The notes under the pieces are model-generated. The model ran no database searches. It saw nothing but the letters and a program-made list of their open reading frames with translations, and was not told the DNA's origin. Shown here one piece after another: positions 53,448 through 62,736 of a stretch of 64,000 nt of DNA. Position 1 is the first letter of the stretch, and each line of letters opens with the position of its first letter. This DNA is from Flavobacterium psychraerolatum (GTDB lineage Bacteria > Bacteroidota > Bacteroidia > Flavobacteriales > Flavobacteriaceae), in contig NZ_JAOQMX010000018.1 of assembly GCF_025960985.1 (NCBI RefSeq), positions 1 through 64,000 of the forward strand, written 5' to 3'. A program made the position numbers and the translations under genes.

Positions 53448-54523
53448 GAATTATACAACTTATTGATTCTCTCGAGGCTGGCGGAGCTGAGCGTATGGCA
53501 GTTAATTATGGCAATGCATTGGCGAGCTGTATTGATTTTTCGGCAGTGGCATCAACTAGAGCTGAAGGACCTTTAAGAGCGGCACTTTTACCTACTACGC
53601 ATTATTTTTTTCTAAATAAAAAAAGTGCACTCGATCCAAAGGCAATATGGAGATTGAGACAGATAGTGAAGCGACATAAGGTCGAGATGGTGCATGCGCA
53701 TAGTACGTCCATCGTGACTGCTTTTTTGCTTAAACTAGTTTGCCCTTCGATAAAACTCATTTGGCACGACCATTATGGCGATAGTAATTTTTTGAATAAA
53801 AGAGATAAAGGGTTGTTTCGAATGATATTGCCTTTTTTTAACGGAATTATATCAGTCAATCATGATTTGAAAAAATGGACGATAGAACAACTTCATTTTG
53901 CAAACACAGTATACATTCCTAATTTTCCTGTCGTAGATTTTGATACTACTGCTGCGATACGTTTAAAGGACGATGCCAATAAAAGAATCGTTTGTTTGGC
54001 TAATCTTCGACCTCAAAAAAATCACTTTTTATTGCTTGAAGTTGCTTTGTTAGTGAGACAATCGCATCCCGACTGGACCTTTCATTTGATTGGAAAGGAT
54101 TTTGACGACGACTATTCTTTTCGAATAAAAGCAAAAATAAAAGCCTTAGATCTAGAACAAACTATATTTTTGTACGGTACTCAAAATGCTGTTCAGGAAA
54201 TTTTAGCACAAGCCAACATCGGCATTTTAACTTCAGCTTCTGAAGGCTTACCAGTTGCTTTGCTTGAGTATGGTTTGGCAAGGTTAGCAGTTGTCACAAC
54301 CGCTGTTGGAGAGATTCCGTCGATTATTACTGAGGACAAAAATGGTTTTTTAGTTTTAAACCAAGAAGCAGCTGAATTTTATGAGAAATTAGTTCAATTG
54401 ATGGAGAGTACTCAGTTACAGAATAAATTTGGGTTGGCATTAAATAAAACCATAAAAGAGTCCTACTCGCAAGAAAGTGCACTCGACGTCTATATGCCGT
54501 GGGTTCAAAAAATAGTGAAATGA
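53444..54523 (+). CDS. Family 4 glycosyltransferase
   Basis: A 359-aa GT-B enzyme: RIIQLIDSLEAGGAERMAVN at the N-terminus, HAHSTSIVTAFLLKL, VCLANLRPQKNHFLLLEVAL at the second domain and EX7E as E267-GLPVALL-E275. It overlaps the polymerase/ligase gene by 4 bases if that starts at 54520. Confidence 0.88.
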   Translation: MRIIQLIDSLEAGGAERMAVNYGNALASCIDFSAVASTRAEGPLRAALLPTTHYFFLNKKSALDPKAIWRLRQIVKRHKVEMVHAHSTSIVTAFLLKLVCPSIKLIWHDHYGDSNFLNKRDKGLFRMILPFFNGIISVNHDLKKWTIEQLHFANTVYIPNFPVVDFDTTAAIRLKDDANKRIVCLANLRPQKNHFLLLEVALLVRQSHPDWTFHLIGKDFDDDYSFRIKAKIKALDLEQTIFLYGTQNAVQEILAQANIGILTSASEGLPVALLEYGLARLAVVTTAVGEIPSIITEDKNGFLVLNQEAAEFYEKLVQLMESTQLQNKFGLALNKTIKESYSQESALDVYMPWVQKIVK

Positions 54524-55869
54524 AAAAAGAAGAGATTAATTATATAATTTTATTACTAATCCATGTCGGCATTGGGTTTATGGTGTATTTGCTACCTATC
54601 CTTGCTAAGCTATACGGTTTTTTAGGTCTGTTTATCGGAATGTATTACGTGATTCAATCAAAAAACAGGAATCATGAATGCCTTTATGCAGCAGCTTATT
54701 TGGTAGGAAGTGAGCTTTTACTGCGAATGACCAATGGAAATATCACGTATGAGTTTTCAAAGTACGGGGTGATGATCTTTATTTTTATGGGAATGCTTTA
54801 TACTGGTTTCTCTAAAAAAGGATATATCTATTGGTTGTTTATTATACTACTAATTCCGGGTGTGATTTTGTCTACATTCTCGTTGAATTTTGATACCGAC
54901 ATCAGGAAAGCAATTGCCTTTAATATTTCGGGGCCAATTTGTTTGGCTTTGACTGCATTATACACTTATAGAAGGGCAATTACATTGCAGCAGTTCAATA
55001 ATTTGATGTTAGCTTTAGGGCTTCCAATTGTAAGTGCAATGATTTATTTAATATTTTACACACCTAATATTAGAGATGTAATTACTGGGACAGCATCTAC
55101 CTATGCAACTTCGGGAGGTTTTGGACCAAATCAAGTAGCAACATATTTGGGGTTGGGAATGTTTGTTTTTTTTTCAAGAGTTATTTTAGAGTCAAAGTCA
55201 AAAATTATTGTAATTATTAATTTAATTATAGCATTTAATTTTTTCTATCGTGGAATGGTAACTTTCTCTAGGGGAGGAATGGTTACTGGATTATTAATGT
55301 TTGGTATATTATTGCTCTCCTTGTATTTTAAAACTAATGGAGTTGGGAAATTGAAACTTGGTTTGATCATTATAATTATTGGAGCTGTGATGGTGGGCGC
55401 ATGGAGTTATACATCTTTTCAAACTGGTGGTCTGATCAATAAGAGATATGCAAATCAAGATGCAGCTGGTCGTGAGAAAGAAAATAAATTTACAGGAAGA
55501 GAGATGATTGCACTAAGTGAGATTGATATGTTCTTTGATAATCCAATTCTGGGAGTAGGAGTAGGTAAAGGTGTAGAAATTAGAAAAGAGAAGTCTGGGG
55601 TATTTGTTTTATCACACGATGAAATTACACGAATGATGGCTGAACATGGTTCTCTGGGTGTACTTGGCTTACTCATTTTAATTTTAACTCCAATGGCTTT
55701 GTATTTTGAAAAAGGATATAATATATATCTACTGTGCTTATTGTCATTTTGGTTTTTAACTATTAATCATGCTGCAATGCGTACAGCGGTATCTGCATTT
55801 GTTTATGGAATTGCATTATTAAATGTAAAGCTGATGCCTGATAAATCAATATCAAAACAGCAAAATTAA
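54520..55869 (+). CDS. O-antigen ligase/polymerase family membrane protein (Wzy_C)
   Basis: A 449-aa membrane protein with about 11-12 helices. I start it at ATG 54520 (ATGA overlap with the GT4 gene). The central GGFGPNQVATYLGLGMFVFF, then FSRGGMVTGLLMFG and the long periplasmic loop with FTGREMIALSEIDMFFDNPI and GVGVGKG, followed by SHDEITRMMAEHG, fit the O-antigen ligase (WaaL/Wzy_C) superfamily. It could polymerise the polymer started by the WbaP-like protein downstream, or ligate it to lipid A. Confidence 0.85.
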   Translation: MKKEEINYIILLLIHVGIGFMVYLLPILAKLYGFLGLFIGMYYVIQSKNRNHECLYAAAYLVGSELLLRMTNGNITYEFSKYGVMIFIFMGMLYTGFSKKGYIYWLFIILLIPGVILSTFSLNFDTDIRKAIAFNISGPICLALTALYTYRRAITLQQFNNLMLALGLPIVSAMIYLIFYTPNIRDVITGTASTYATSGGFGPNQVATYLGLGMFVFFSRVILESKSKIIVIINLIIAFNFFYRGMVTFSRGGMVTGLLMFGILLLSLYFKTNGVGKLKLGLIIIIIGAVMVGAWSYTSFQTGGLINKRYANQDAAGREKENKFTGREMIALSEIDMFFDNPILGVGVGKGVEIRKEKSGVFVLSHDEITRMMAEHGSLGVLGLLILILTPMALYFEKGYNIYLLCLLSFWFLTINHAAMRTAVSAFVYGIALLNVKLMPDKSISKQQN

Positions 55870-55935
55870 ATAGGACGTGATTATGAGAGTTTCTTTCTAA
55901 AAGAACTAAATTGCGCCCAAAACCACGATTACGAT

Positions 55936-57330
55936 ATGCCCAATAACAAAATACATTTTGAGATATCAGAAAGAAAAGCAATTTTACATCTTTTTGATGC
56001 TTTATTTGTTGTACTTGCGCTATACGTAGTGGGGCAGTATTTTGATGTTCTCTATCTAAAACAAATTATTGCATCAAAAACCTGTTTGATACTGTTGGTT
56101 ATTTATCTAAACGTGTTTGGAGTTGTTTTTGAAATGTACAATATTCAAACAGCCAGTAATGAATTTCAAATTTTAAAGAGCACATTACTTTGTGTATCTT
56201 CCACGGTTTTGGTCTATTTATTAACGCCATTGTTATCTCCCTTATTACCATCGAATAGGCTGCAAATTCTTTTATTCTATTCAATAGTATTTGCTGTTTT
56301 GATGTCTTGGCGATTATTTTATGTAAAATTTTTGGCTTCTACTCGTTTTTCTCAAAATGCCTTGTTAATTTGTACCGAAAATGAAGTAGAAAGTTTAATA
56401 CAAGGGCTTGAAAATATAGACCCACATTATAAAATAGTAGCTTTTGTAGCTACAGATTGGGAGGAAACCATAAACACAAACCCGCATCACTACGTTGAAT
56501 GTGTAGTAAAAGCAAATTTGTTGACGTATGTAAAAAAAATGGAAATCTCTGAGATTGTAATCGCTTCTCAAATCACAACCGGAATCGAAGCAGACTTATA
56601 CCATCAATTAATTAAATTATTAGAAGCAGGAAAAGTTATACGGGAGTATGCACAGTTGTATGAATCCAAAACATATCGGATTCCAGTACATCAAATGGGT
56701 GGGGATTTTTATCGGTTTTTCCCTTTTAGCCGTAGTAATCACAACAAGTTGTATTTGTTTGTAGTTCGTATTATTGAATTAATAATAGCCGTTGTAGGAC
56801 TATTTTTAGGGTCACTTTTGTTGCCTTTTATAGTGATAGGAAACAGTATTGGCAATCGAGGTAGTTTACTGTACAGTCAAGAACGAATTGGTAAAGACGG
56901 TCATCCATTCAAAATTCTAAAATTACGTACGATGGTTAAAAATGCTGAAACCAATGGGGCTGTTTTCGCAACCACAAACGACAATAGAATCACAGCTTTT
57001 GGCAAGTTTCTCAGGAAAACAAGAATAGACGAAATTCCTCAATTTATCAATGTTTTAAAAGGTGAAATGGGAATTATTGGGCCACGACCAGAACGCACAG
57101 AGTTTGTCGAATTAATAGCCAAAACTATGCCTTTTTACGAAACCCGTCATATCATAAAACCAGGGTTAACAGGTTGGGCTCAAGTTAATTATTCGTATGG
57201 CGAAAATATAGATGATAGCTTGGTTAAATTACAATATGATCTATATTATATCAAACACAGAAGCTTTTTTTTAGACTTAAATATTACTTTCAAAACCATT
57301 ACTACAGTTCTTTTTTATAGAGGACAATAG
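55936..57330 (+). CDS. WbaP/WcaJ-type polyprenyl glycosylphosphotransferase
   Basis: A 464-aa initiating enzyme. It has four N-terminal helices (about 20-135), a CoA-binding-like domain, a fifth hydrophobic segment (about 275-300) and the C-terminal catalytic domain with LRTMVKNAE, the Asp-Glu pair in KTRIDEIPQFINVLKGEMG, GPRPER and PGLTGWAQVNYSYG. It should load hexose-1-phosphate onto undecaprenyl phosphate. This is the second initiating transferase in the window besides the PglC-like one, and it ends the polysaccharide locus. Confidence 0.92.
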   Translation: MPNNKIHFEISERKAILHLFDALFVVLALYVVGQYFDVLYLKQIIASKTCLILLVIYLNVFGVVFEMYNIQTASNEFQILKSTLLCVSSTVLVYLLTPLLSPLLPSNRLQILLFYSIVFAVLMSWRLFYVKFLASTRFSQNALLICTENEVESLIQGLENIDPHYKIVAFVATDWEETINTNPHHYVECVVKANLLTYVKKMEISEIVIASQITTGIEADLYHQLIKLLEAGKVIREYAQLYESKTYRIPVHQMGGDFYRFFPFSRSNHNKLYLFVVRIIELIIAVVGLFLGSLLLPFIVIGNSIGNRGSLLYSQERIGKDGHPFKILKLRTMVKNAETNGAVFATTNDNRITAFGKFLRKTRIDEIPQFINVLKGEMGIIGPRPERTEFVELIAKTMPFYETRHIIKPGLTGWAQVNYSYGENIDDSLVKLQYDLYYIKHRSFFLDLNITFKTITTVLFYRGQ

Positions 57331-57409
57331 TTATCGTTTTTTTATCAAAATAATGTTACACTTTTAGCTTTTACATTTAATGTATTTTAACCGTTTCTTA
57401 AACTTTTCC

Positions 57410-58546
57410 TTAGATAATAATAGAAATACGCTTATTATGTTTCAATGCTAATTTCACCAATAAATAGCCGTTGGTGAAAATCATAGGCAACACAATCAAG
57501 AAATGTACTTTGTTAATCAAAATAACAATATAAATTACCAATAAGAGAAGACTGAACAGCGCCAAGTAATAAAGCCACTTTCTTTGTGTAGCTCCATAAA
57601 AGCAAAACGAAAGGATGAGTAATGGGTTAAATAAAAGTACATTGTAATTGTTTGCCAACTCCAAATGACCTGAGTAAAATCCTAAAAACACAAAAAGGAC
57701 TCCAATAGTTCCCATACTAAAAAAGTAGATCTGATTGATAATTTTTAGATTCAAAATAACAATTAAACCTAGGAAAATCAGATAGCTATAACCATTATTC
57801 CACCAAGAGGAAGGAACTAGAGGAGCATAGTTCAATAATGTTTTTGTTTCAGTTTGTACTAGTTTTTGATTGCGAAAGGTGGACAGCTTTAGATTCTCCA
57901 TCAAATCTAAAGGAAGAAATATATGGTCGCTAATAGCGTCAACTTTACTTCCAAAAATAATACTTGTTCCCAATTGTTCGTAAAAATGATTATCAAAATA
58001 GGGATATAAAATACTTCTATACGTTAGTTCTGAGGTAGTTTTTTTACTAATAGCAGCTTCTCCCAAGGTTGTGTTGATAATATCTATAACCATAGTTGTA
58101 CAGTTTTTATCAATAAATTTATACCGATATACACTTTCTCCAGAGCTCAATGCAGTGTTGAGGTTGTCAAAAAGTTTTTGTTTCAAATCTAGCGGTAAAG
58201 CCAGCTCTTGCTCATAAACATTACGGTGCTCATAAGTATAATCGGCCATAAAATCATTAAAAGGGTGTGTTATGGCAAAATAATCTAGATCTCCTTTAGC
58301 AAACTTCGAAACAAAATTGGGAGTGTTAAAATCAAACGCTCCATAGTTATACACTACATCAATATAAGTTGTTTCATCTGCAATCCGAAGGGCAGTATGA
58401 CCAAAAAGGGAGTACGACTCGTTACCAGTGCCACAAGTCAGAATACTTATTTTTGTTCGTTCAGACAAAATAATATTTTGGCTATAGGATTCTAAACCAA
58501 GAAGGAAAGTTAATAAGAGCGTGATTTTGAAAATGGTGATTTTCAT
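57410..58546 (-). CDS. DUF4105 (Lnb N-terminal-like) membrane protein
   Basis: A 378-aa protein with a signal peptide (KITIFKITLLLTFLLGLESYSQ). The periplasmic domain of about 230 residues contains ISILTCGTGNESYSLFGHTA and YDVVYNYG-like blocks typical of DUF4105, and four C-terminal helices follow. The Cys and His (about residues 37 and 48) and a later Cys in FIDKNCTTMVIDII suggest a papain-like NlpC/P60-type fold. Function is not known. It lies 41 bases after the PorV/PorQ gene on the same strand. Confidence 0.85.
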   Translation of the reverse strand: MKITIFKITLLLTFLLGLESYSQNIILSERTKISILTCGTGNESYSLFGHTALRIADETTYIDVVYNYGAFDFNTPNFVSKFAKGDLDYFAITHPFNDFMADYTYEHRNVYEQELALPLDLKQKLFDNLNTALSSGESVYRYKFIDKNCTTMVIDIINTTLGEAAISKKTTSELTYRSILYPYFDNHFYEQLGTSIIFGSKVDAISDHIFLPLDLMENLKLSTFRNQKLVQTETKTLLNYAPLVPSSWWNNGYSYLIFLGLIVILNLKIINQIYFFSMGTIGVLFVFLGFYSGHLELANNYNVLLFNPLLILSFCFYGATQRKWLYYLALFSLLLLVIYIVILINKVHFLIVLPMIFTNGYLLVKLALKHNKRISIII

Positions 58547-58587
58547 CGGTAGTGTTTTTTATCGAAGCCAAAACAGCTTCGTTCTGG

Positions 58588-59679
58588 TTATCGTCTAAAT
58601 TGTCCTAAATCTACTTTTAACGAAAAAATATTAGAATATAATGTAGTGTTTTGATTGCCAATATTAGTCAGTGCATAATCCACTTGTATACCACGGTATT
58701 TAAAACCCAATCCAATATTGGGCTGAAATTCTATTCTTTGACTGCTATCCAACTGGGTTACATTTTGAAAATTTCCTACGCCTGCTCGTACAAAAACCAA
58801 ATCGGTATAACCAAATTCTAGTCCCAATGCAGGATCGATACTCGCAAATTTAGTCGAAATCAAATCATTAGTTTGACTAAAGCGCATGTTCAAATTGGTA
58901 GCTGCCAAAAGGCTGTAATCATAGTGAAAAATAAATTTTTTTGAAATCCCCAACTGCAGTTTTGGAGCTGTAATCTCCGTTGATTCGGGTAATTCTTGAT
59001 TTTGACCTGCCACAGCATCTGATACTTTCTTATACTCTTTTTCGTTGATATTCCAAACATTGTAAGTGGTCGTAATATCTCTTGCCATCAGTCCAAATTT
59101 CCAATTGTTTCGTTCCAATTGTACACCAGCATCAAAACCAAAACCCCATGCATTGGCAAATTTACCAATGATGCGTCGAATGATTTTTGCATTCACCCCA
59201 TATTGAAACCCTTCGATAGGGAGTTTTCTAGCATACGAAAAAGTGAAAGCATAGTCGGCAGTAGAGAATAAACTAATTCGATTATAATCAATATTCCCTT
59301 GACTGTCAATTAATTCAGTAGTATTCAAAATATCATCTACACCAAAACGAATCAACGATATTCCCCAAGCACTTTCGTCATCAATAGGACTCGCATAGGC
59401 TAAGTAATCGTACTTAGCAATATTAGCAAAGTAGTTAGCATGCATGACAGATATTTGGTGATCTTCCAAGTGAACCAAACCTGCGGGATTCCAATAACCA
59501 GCATTTACATCATTACTCGATGAGGTTACCGCATTGGCCATTCCCAAAGCAGCTGCATCAACACCAATATTCAGGAACTCATTAGAATATTTTCTAACAG
59601 TTTGTCCATAATATGTACTGCAAATGGAGAGGAATATAAAACACAGGAAATTTCTCAATATTTTGGTTTTGAAATACAA
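58588..59679 (-). CDS. PorV/PorQ-family outer-membrane protein
   Basis: A 363-aa beta-barrel-type protein with a signal peptide (FLCFIFLSICSTYYGQ). The N-terminal LNIGVDAAALGMANAVTSSS, then GYWNPAGLVH, is the hallmark of the PorV/PorQ family tied to type IX secretion. The open frame has no ATG: it starts at TTG 59679, or at the TTG of codon 8, and no Met precedes the signal peptide. A start other than ATG is thus needed. TATTTTTG (59697-59704, - strand) lies 18 bases upstream and could be its -7 element. Confidence 0.85.
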   Translation of the reverse strand: MYFKTKILRNFLCFIFLSICSTYYGQTVRKYSNEFLNIGVDAAALGMANAVTSSSNDVNAGYWNPAGLVHLEDHQISVMHANYFANIAKYDYLAYASPIDDESAWGISLIRFGVDDILNTTELIDSQGNIDYNRISLFSTADYAFTFSYARKLPIEGFQYGVNAKIIRRIIGKFANAWGFGFDAGVQLERNNWKFGLMARDITTTYNVWNINEKEYKKVSDAVAGQNQELPESTEITAPKLQLGISKKFIFHYDYSLLAATNLNMRFSQTNDLISTKFASIDPALGLEFGYTDLVFVRAGVGNFQNVTQLDSSQRIEFQPNIGLGFKYRGIQVDYALTNIGNQNTTLYSNIFSLKVDLGQFRR

Positions 59680-59696
59680 AGGTTATTATTTTTGTT

Positions 59697-59704
59697 CAAA
59701 AATA
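59697..59704 (-). promoter_or_regulatory. Possible -7 promoter element for the PorV/PorQ gene
   Basis: On the - strand this reads TATTTTTG, a match to TAnnTTTG, 18 bases before the proposed TTG start. No clear -33 element is seen. It faces the pssA promoter candidate across the divergent gap. Confidence 0.35.
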
Positions 59705-59810
59705 TAATTTTTTAATGAGCTTCCTTCTTTTTGGGGTAAATAAAAGGTCAAGAACCGGTAGTTGTTGAAAATCTATACTATAAAACTCCGCTTTCATTCA
59801 CTTATTGTAT

Positions 59811-59818
59811 TAAATTTG
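59811..59818 (+). promoter_or_regulatory. Possible -7 promoter element for pssA
   Basis: TAAATTTG matches TAnnTTTG, 21 bases before ATG 59840. Its position inside the longer open frame starting at 59762 argues for the later start. No strong -33 TTG is visible. Confidence 0.42.
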
Positions 59819-59839
59819 TCCAAAATTAAAAATCAAATC

Positions 59840-60553
59840 ATGCAAACGATAAAGAAGCAGATTCCTAATTTAATCACTTTATTAAATTTATTTTCGGGTT
59901 GTATCGCGCTAGTTTATGCCGCAGAATCTAATTTTGAATACGCATTTTATTTTGTGTGTTTGGGTATTTTTCTAGACTTTTTTGATGGTTTTTTTGCTCG
60001 TTTGTTTAACGTTGCAAGCCCTCTAGGGCTGCAGTTGGACTCTCTTGCCGACATGGTTACTAGTGGTGTCGCTCCGGGATATGTAATGTTTATGATGTTG
60101 AAAAATAGCCAACACGAAATTTCAACACACCCTATGTTTGCATATTTAGGTTTCTTGATCACTTTGGGTTCTTGCTATCGTTTGGCCAATTTTAATATTG
60201 ACACCAGACAAACAGAGTCTTTTATTGGGTTGCCAACACCAGCCAACACCTTATTTATTCTAAGCTTACCATTAGTGATTTTATATGGAGACTCTTTACT
60301 TATATTAGAGTTACTGACCAATCAGTATTTTTTAATGGCTATTATTGTCGGGAGTGTATATATTCTGAATGCCGAAGTTCCCTTATTTTCTTTAAAATTG
60401 AAAAAATTCACAATCAAAGACAACCTGCTGCAAATCATATTTTTACTGTTTTCATTTGTGTTTGTACTTTTATTTCATTTTGGAGGTGTGCCATTAACGA
60501 TCCTTTTTTATATACTACTTTCAGTTGTTAACAACAAATGGATCAAGAAGTAA
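59840..60553 (+). CDS. pssA: CDP-diacylglycerol-serine O-phosphatidyltransferase
   Basis: A 237-aa membrane enzyme making phosphatidylserine. The CDP-alcohol phosphotransferase signature is complete: D-G-x2-A-R-x8-G-x3-D-x3-D in DGFFARLFNVASPLG followed by LQLDSLAD. I choose ATG 59840 (MQTIKKQIPNLITLLNLFSG) because the upstream 26 residues are not family-like and overlap a promoter motif. About eight helices. GH25 starts 9 bases later, so the two may be co-transcribed. Confidence 0.92.
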   Translation: MQTIKKQIPNLITLLNLFSGCIALVYAAESNFEYAFYFVCLGIFLDFFDGFFARLFNVASPLGLQLDSLADMVTSGVAPGYVMFMMLKNSQHEISTHPMFAYLGFLITLGSCYRLANFNIDTRQTESFIGLPTPANTLFILSLPLVILYGDSLLILELLTNQYFLMAIIVGSVYILNAEVPLFSLKLKKFTIKDNLLQIIFLLFSFVFVLLFHFGGVPLTILFYILLSVVNNKWIKK

Positions 60554-60562
60554 GCACGGTAA

Positions 60563-61426
60563 ATGAGAAAAAAAATTGTCAGACGTAGAACAACCACAAC
60601 ACGAAAAGTCACCAAGAAGAGCAATCCTTTCTATGTAAAAATAAAAAAGGTTTTTATCTATCTCGTATTGCTAGCTTTTTTAATAGCTACACTTTATCAC
60701 TATAGAATCGGTATCGCTTATTACTTTAGTTTCAAAACCAATAAAACAGTCACCGAGAATGACGAAAGCAAACGACTATCCGACATACGCAATCGTCAAG
60801 TATTAGAAAATATCGATGGAAAATCAATCGGAATCGACGTGTCCGAGTATCAAGGTAACATCAAATGGTCCTATGTAGATACGCTCGAGAATACCTATCC
60901 CATACACTTTGTATTGATTCGTGCCACTGTAGGTTCCGATAGATTAGACAAAAAATATACAAAAAATTGGGAAGGTTCCAAAAAAAATAAAATGATTCGA
61001 GCTGCCTATCATTATTACCGACCAAACGAAAACTCTATCGATCAAGCCGAATTGTTTATCAAAAACGTGCAGTTGAGTAAAGGTGATTTACCCCCCGTTT
61101 TGGATATCGAAAAACTACCAAAAAATCAATCCGTTGAAAGACTAAAAGTCGGCTTAAAACGATGGCTTACCTACGTAGAAGCACACTACCATGTTCGCCC
61201 AATAATTTACACAGGAGAAAAATATTATGATGATTTCTTAAAAGAGGAATTCAGTGATTACTTATTTTGGATTGCCAACTACAACTTCTATCGTGAAGAG
61301 ATGGACAACGACTGGCTATTCTGGCAATTTACCGAAAAAGCTTCCGTGCCTGGGATAAAAGGGAATGTAGATGTCAATATTTACAACGGAGACTTGCAGC
61401 AATTACAATTCATTACCGTGGATTAA
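60563..61426 (+). CDS. GH25-family lysozyme-like protein, membrane-anchored
   Basis: A 287-aa protein with a strongly basic N-terminus (MRKKIVRRRTTTTRKVTKK), one helix (about 30-50) and a GH25 domain from about residue 88. The domain shows GIDVSEYQGNIKW, IRATVGSDRLDKKY, AAYHYYRPNE and the catalytic DIE in PPVLDIEKL, ending with GNVDVNIYNG. It should cleave peptidoglycan between MurNAc and GlcNAc. Convergent to the DUF5808 gene, with a modular repeat between them. Confidence 0.9.
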   Translation: MRKKIVRRRTTTTRKVTKKSNPFYVKIKKVFIYLVLLAFLIATLYHYRIGIAYYFSFKTNKTVTENDESKRLSDIRNRQVLENIDGKSIGIDVSEYQGNIKWSYVDTLENTYPIHFVLIRATVGSDRLDKKYTKNWEGSKKNKMIRAAYHYYRPNENSIDQAELFIKNVQLSKGDLPPVLDIEKLPKNQSVERLKVGLKRWLTYVEAHYHVRPIIYTGEKYYDDFLKEEFSDYLFWIANYNFYREEMDNDWLFWQFTEKASVPGIKGNVDVNIYNGDLQQLQFITVD

Positions 61427-61440
61427 AGTATAGATAGTAA

Positions 61441-61553
61441 TAATTTGGGCGTGCCTCAACTTCCACTATCGTTCCAGTTGAGTCGGGCTATACGTTACAA
61501 TCTTTTTTGGGCAAAAAAGCCCAAAAAAGGATTTTCACTGCTATCCCTCACGC
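61441..61553 (+). repeat. Three-block modular repeat, copy B
   Basis: The same three blocks as at 40576-40696 but on the + strand: TAATTTGGGCGTGCC (61441-61455), GTCGGGCTAT (61482-61491) and CTATCCCTCACGC (61541-61553). The variable parts differ completely from copy A: CTCAAC/GTTGAG (61455-61460 with 61477-61482) between blocks 1 and 2, and an 11-bp stem (61502-61512 with 61519-61529) between blocks 2 and 3. It occupies the convergent gap between the GH25 and DUF5808 genes. Confidence 0.8.
61502..61529. terminator. Bidirectional terminator-like hairpin
   Basis: CTTTTTTGGGC pairs perfectly with GCCCAAAAAAG around an AAAAAA loop. It lies between two convergent genes and inside the modular repeat, so it could end transcription from both. 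The stem is AT-rich outside a GGGC/GCCC core and lacks a long T-tract after it on the + strand. Confidence 0.5.
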
Positions 61554-61574
61554 AAAACCATAACCGACTATAAA

Positions 61575-61811
61575 CTATGTTTTTTTGTAAGTAATAAACA
61601 GTACTATAAAAATAAAGAACAGCAACATTCCAACAAAATACAAAACCGACTTGGTGTTGGCAAAATTTACCGTGCTACCCATCCATTCGATCTTCTTTGG
61701 TGGAAAAAGTCTTTTGTCTTCAGGCTTATAATAAAAGATACCCCAAACCCAATTGTTCGGGTCTTTACTCCACTGATCTAGAGTTTCCTTGCTAGGTGTA
61801 TTATTTTCCAT
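61575..61811 (-). CDS. Small DUF5808 membrane protein
   Basis: A 78-aa protein. Residues 14-50 carry the DUF5808 pattern (SKDPNNWVWGIFYYKPEDKR, then FPPKKIEWMGSTVNFAN), and one membrane helix (about 55-74) closes it. Function unknown. It lies 100 bases downstream of lptB on the same strand and could be read with it. Full length for the family. Confidence 0.82.
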   Translation of the reverse strand: MENNTPSKETLDQWSKDPNNWVWGIFYYKPEDKRLFPPKKIEWMGSTVNFANTKSVLYFVGMLLFFIFIVLFITYKKT

Positions 61812-61911
61812 CTTTATGCAGCTTTAATTTTTTTTGCTTGTGTGACTAAAATCAATTTATAATTTAAACTAAAAGAAGAAGTAGTAATCCGTTTTATCCG
61901 CGTCACAGTAT

Positions 61912-62652
61912 TTAAAATTCGATTTTCTTTTTACGCAATTCAAAGTTCTGGCCAAGATATACTCTACGTACCATTTCGTCTTCAACTAATTCTTCAGGAA
62001 CTCCAGCTTTTAAAATCCCACCTTCAAACATTAAGTAAGTTTTATCAGTAATTGCAAGCGTTTCTTGTACGTTGTGGTCAGTAATAAGGATGCCTATATT
62101 TTTGTTTTTCAATTGTGCCACAATCCGCTGAATGTCTTCTACTGCAACGGGGTCTACTCCAGCAAATGGCTCATCAAGTAAAATAAACTTTGGGTCGGTT
62201 GCAAGACAGCGTGCAATTTCGGTTCGACGACGCTCTCCACCCGAAAGTAAATCTCCACGATTCGTACGTATGTGTTCCAAGCTAAACTCTTCAATCAAAC
62301 TTTCCATTTTTGCAACTTGCGCTTCTTTCGAAAGCTTGGTCAATTGCAAAACGCTTAAGATATTGTCTTCGATACTTAATTTTCTAAAAACAGAAGCCTC
62401 TTGTGCCAAATACCCAATTCCATGCTGAGCACGTTTGTACATCGGATAATCCGTTATGTTCAAATCATCCAAGTAGATGTTTCCAGCATTGGGTTTTACC
62501 AATCCCACAATCATATAGAAAGAAGTCGTTTTTCCAGCTCCATTTGGACCTAGTAAACCAACGATTTCTCCTTGGTTTACTTCTACCGAAATACCTTTTA
62601 CTACACTTCGTCCTTTATATGTTTTTACTAAATTATCAGCTCTTAAAATCAT
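61912..62652 (-). CDS. lptB: LPS export ABC transporter ATPase LptB
   Basis: A 246-aa ATPase that powers lipopolysaccharide extraction by LptFG. Walker A is residues 35-43 (GPNGAGKTT), followed by the Q-loop YLAQEASVFRKL, the signature LLSGGERRRTEIARCL, Walker B ILLDEPFAGVDP and the H-loop LITDHNVQETL. These blocks are typical of LptB. It lies 84 bases after tatC on the same strand, and kdsD precedes that, a conserved Bacteroidota grouping. Confidence 0.95.
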   Translation of the reverse strand: MILRADNLVKTYKGRSVVKGISVEVNQGEIVGLLGPNGAGKTTSFYMIVGLVKPNAGNIYLDDLNITDYPMYKRAQHGIGYLAQEASVFRKLSIEDNILSVLQLTKLSKEAQVAKMESLIEEFSLEHIRTNRGDLLSGGERRRTEIARCLATDPKFILLDEPFAGVDPVAVEDIQRIVAQLKNKNIGILITDHNVQETLAITDKTYLMFEGGILKAGVPEELVEDEMVRRVYLGQNFELRKKKIEF

Positions 62653-62736
62653 TTTGTATGTTTGAGTGTTCTAATTTTCTGTGTTTAGACTTTACAAATA
62701 AACGAATAAACTACAGCATTTAATCATAAATATTTG

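Noticed and set aside
57331..57409. Bidirectional terminator between the WbaP-like and DUF4105 genes
   Set aside because: There are T-runs but I find no convincing GC-containing stem.
62403..62723. 106-codon + strand frame over lptB
   Set aside because: Antisense to the well-conserved lptB, with no family features.
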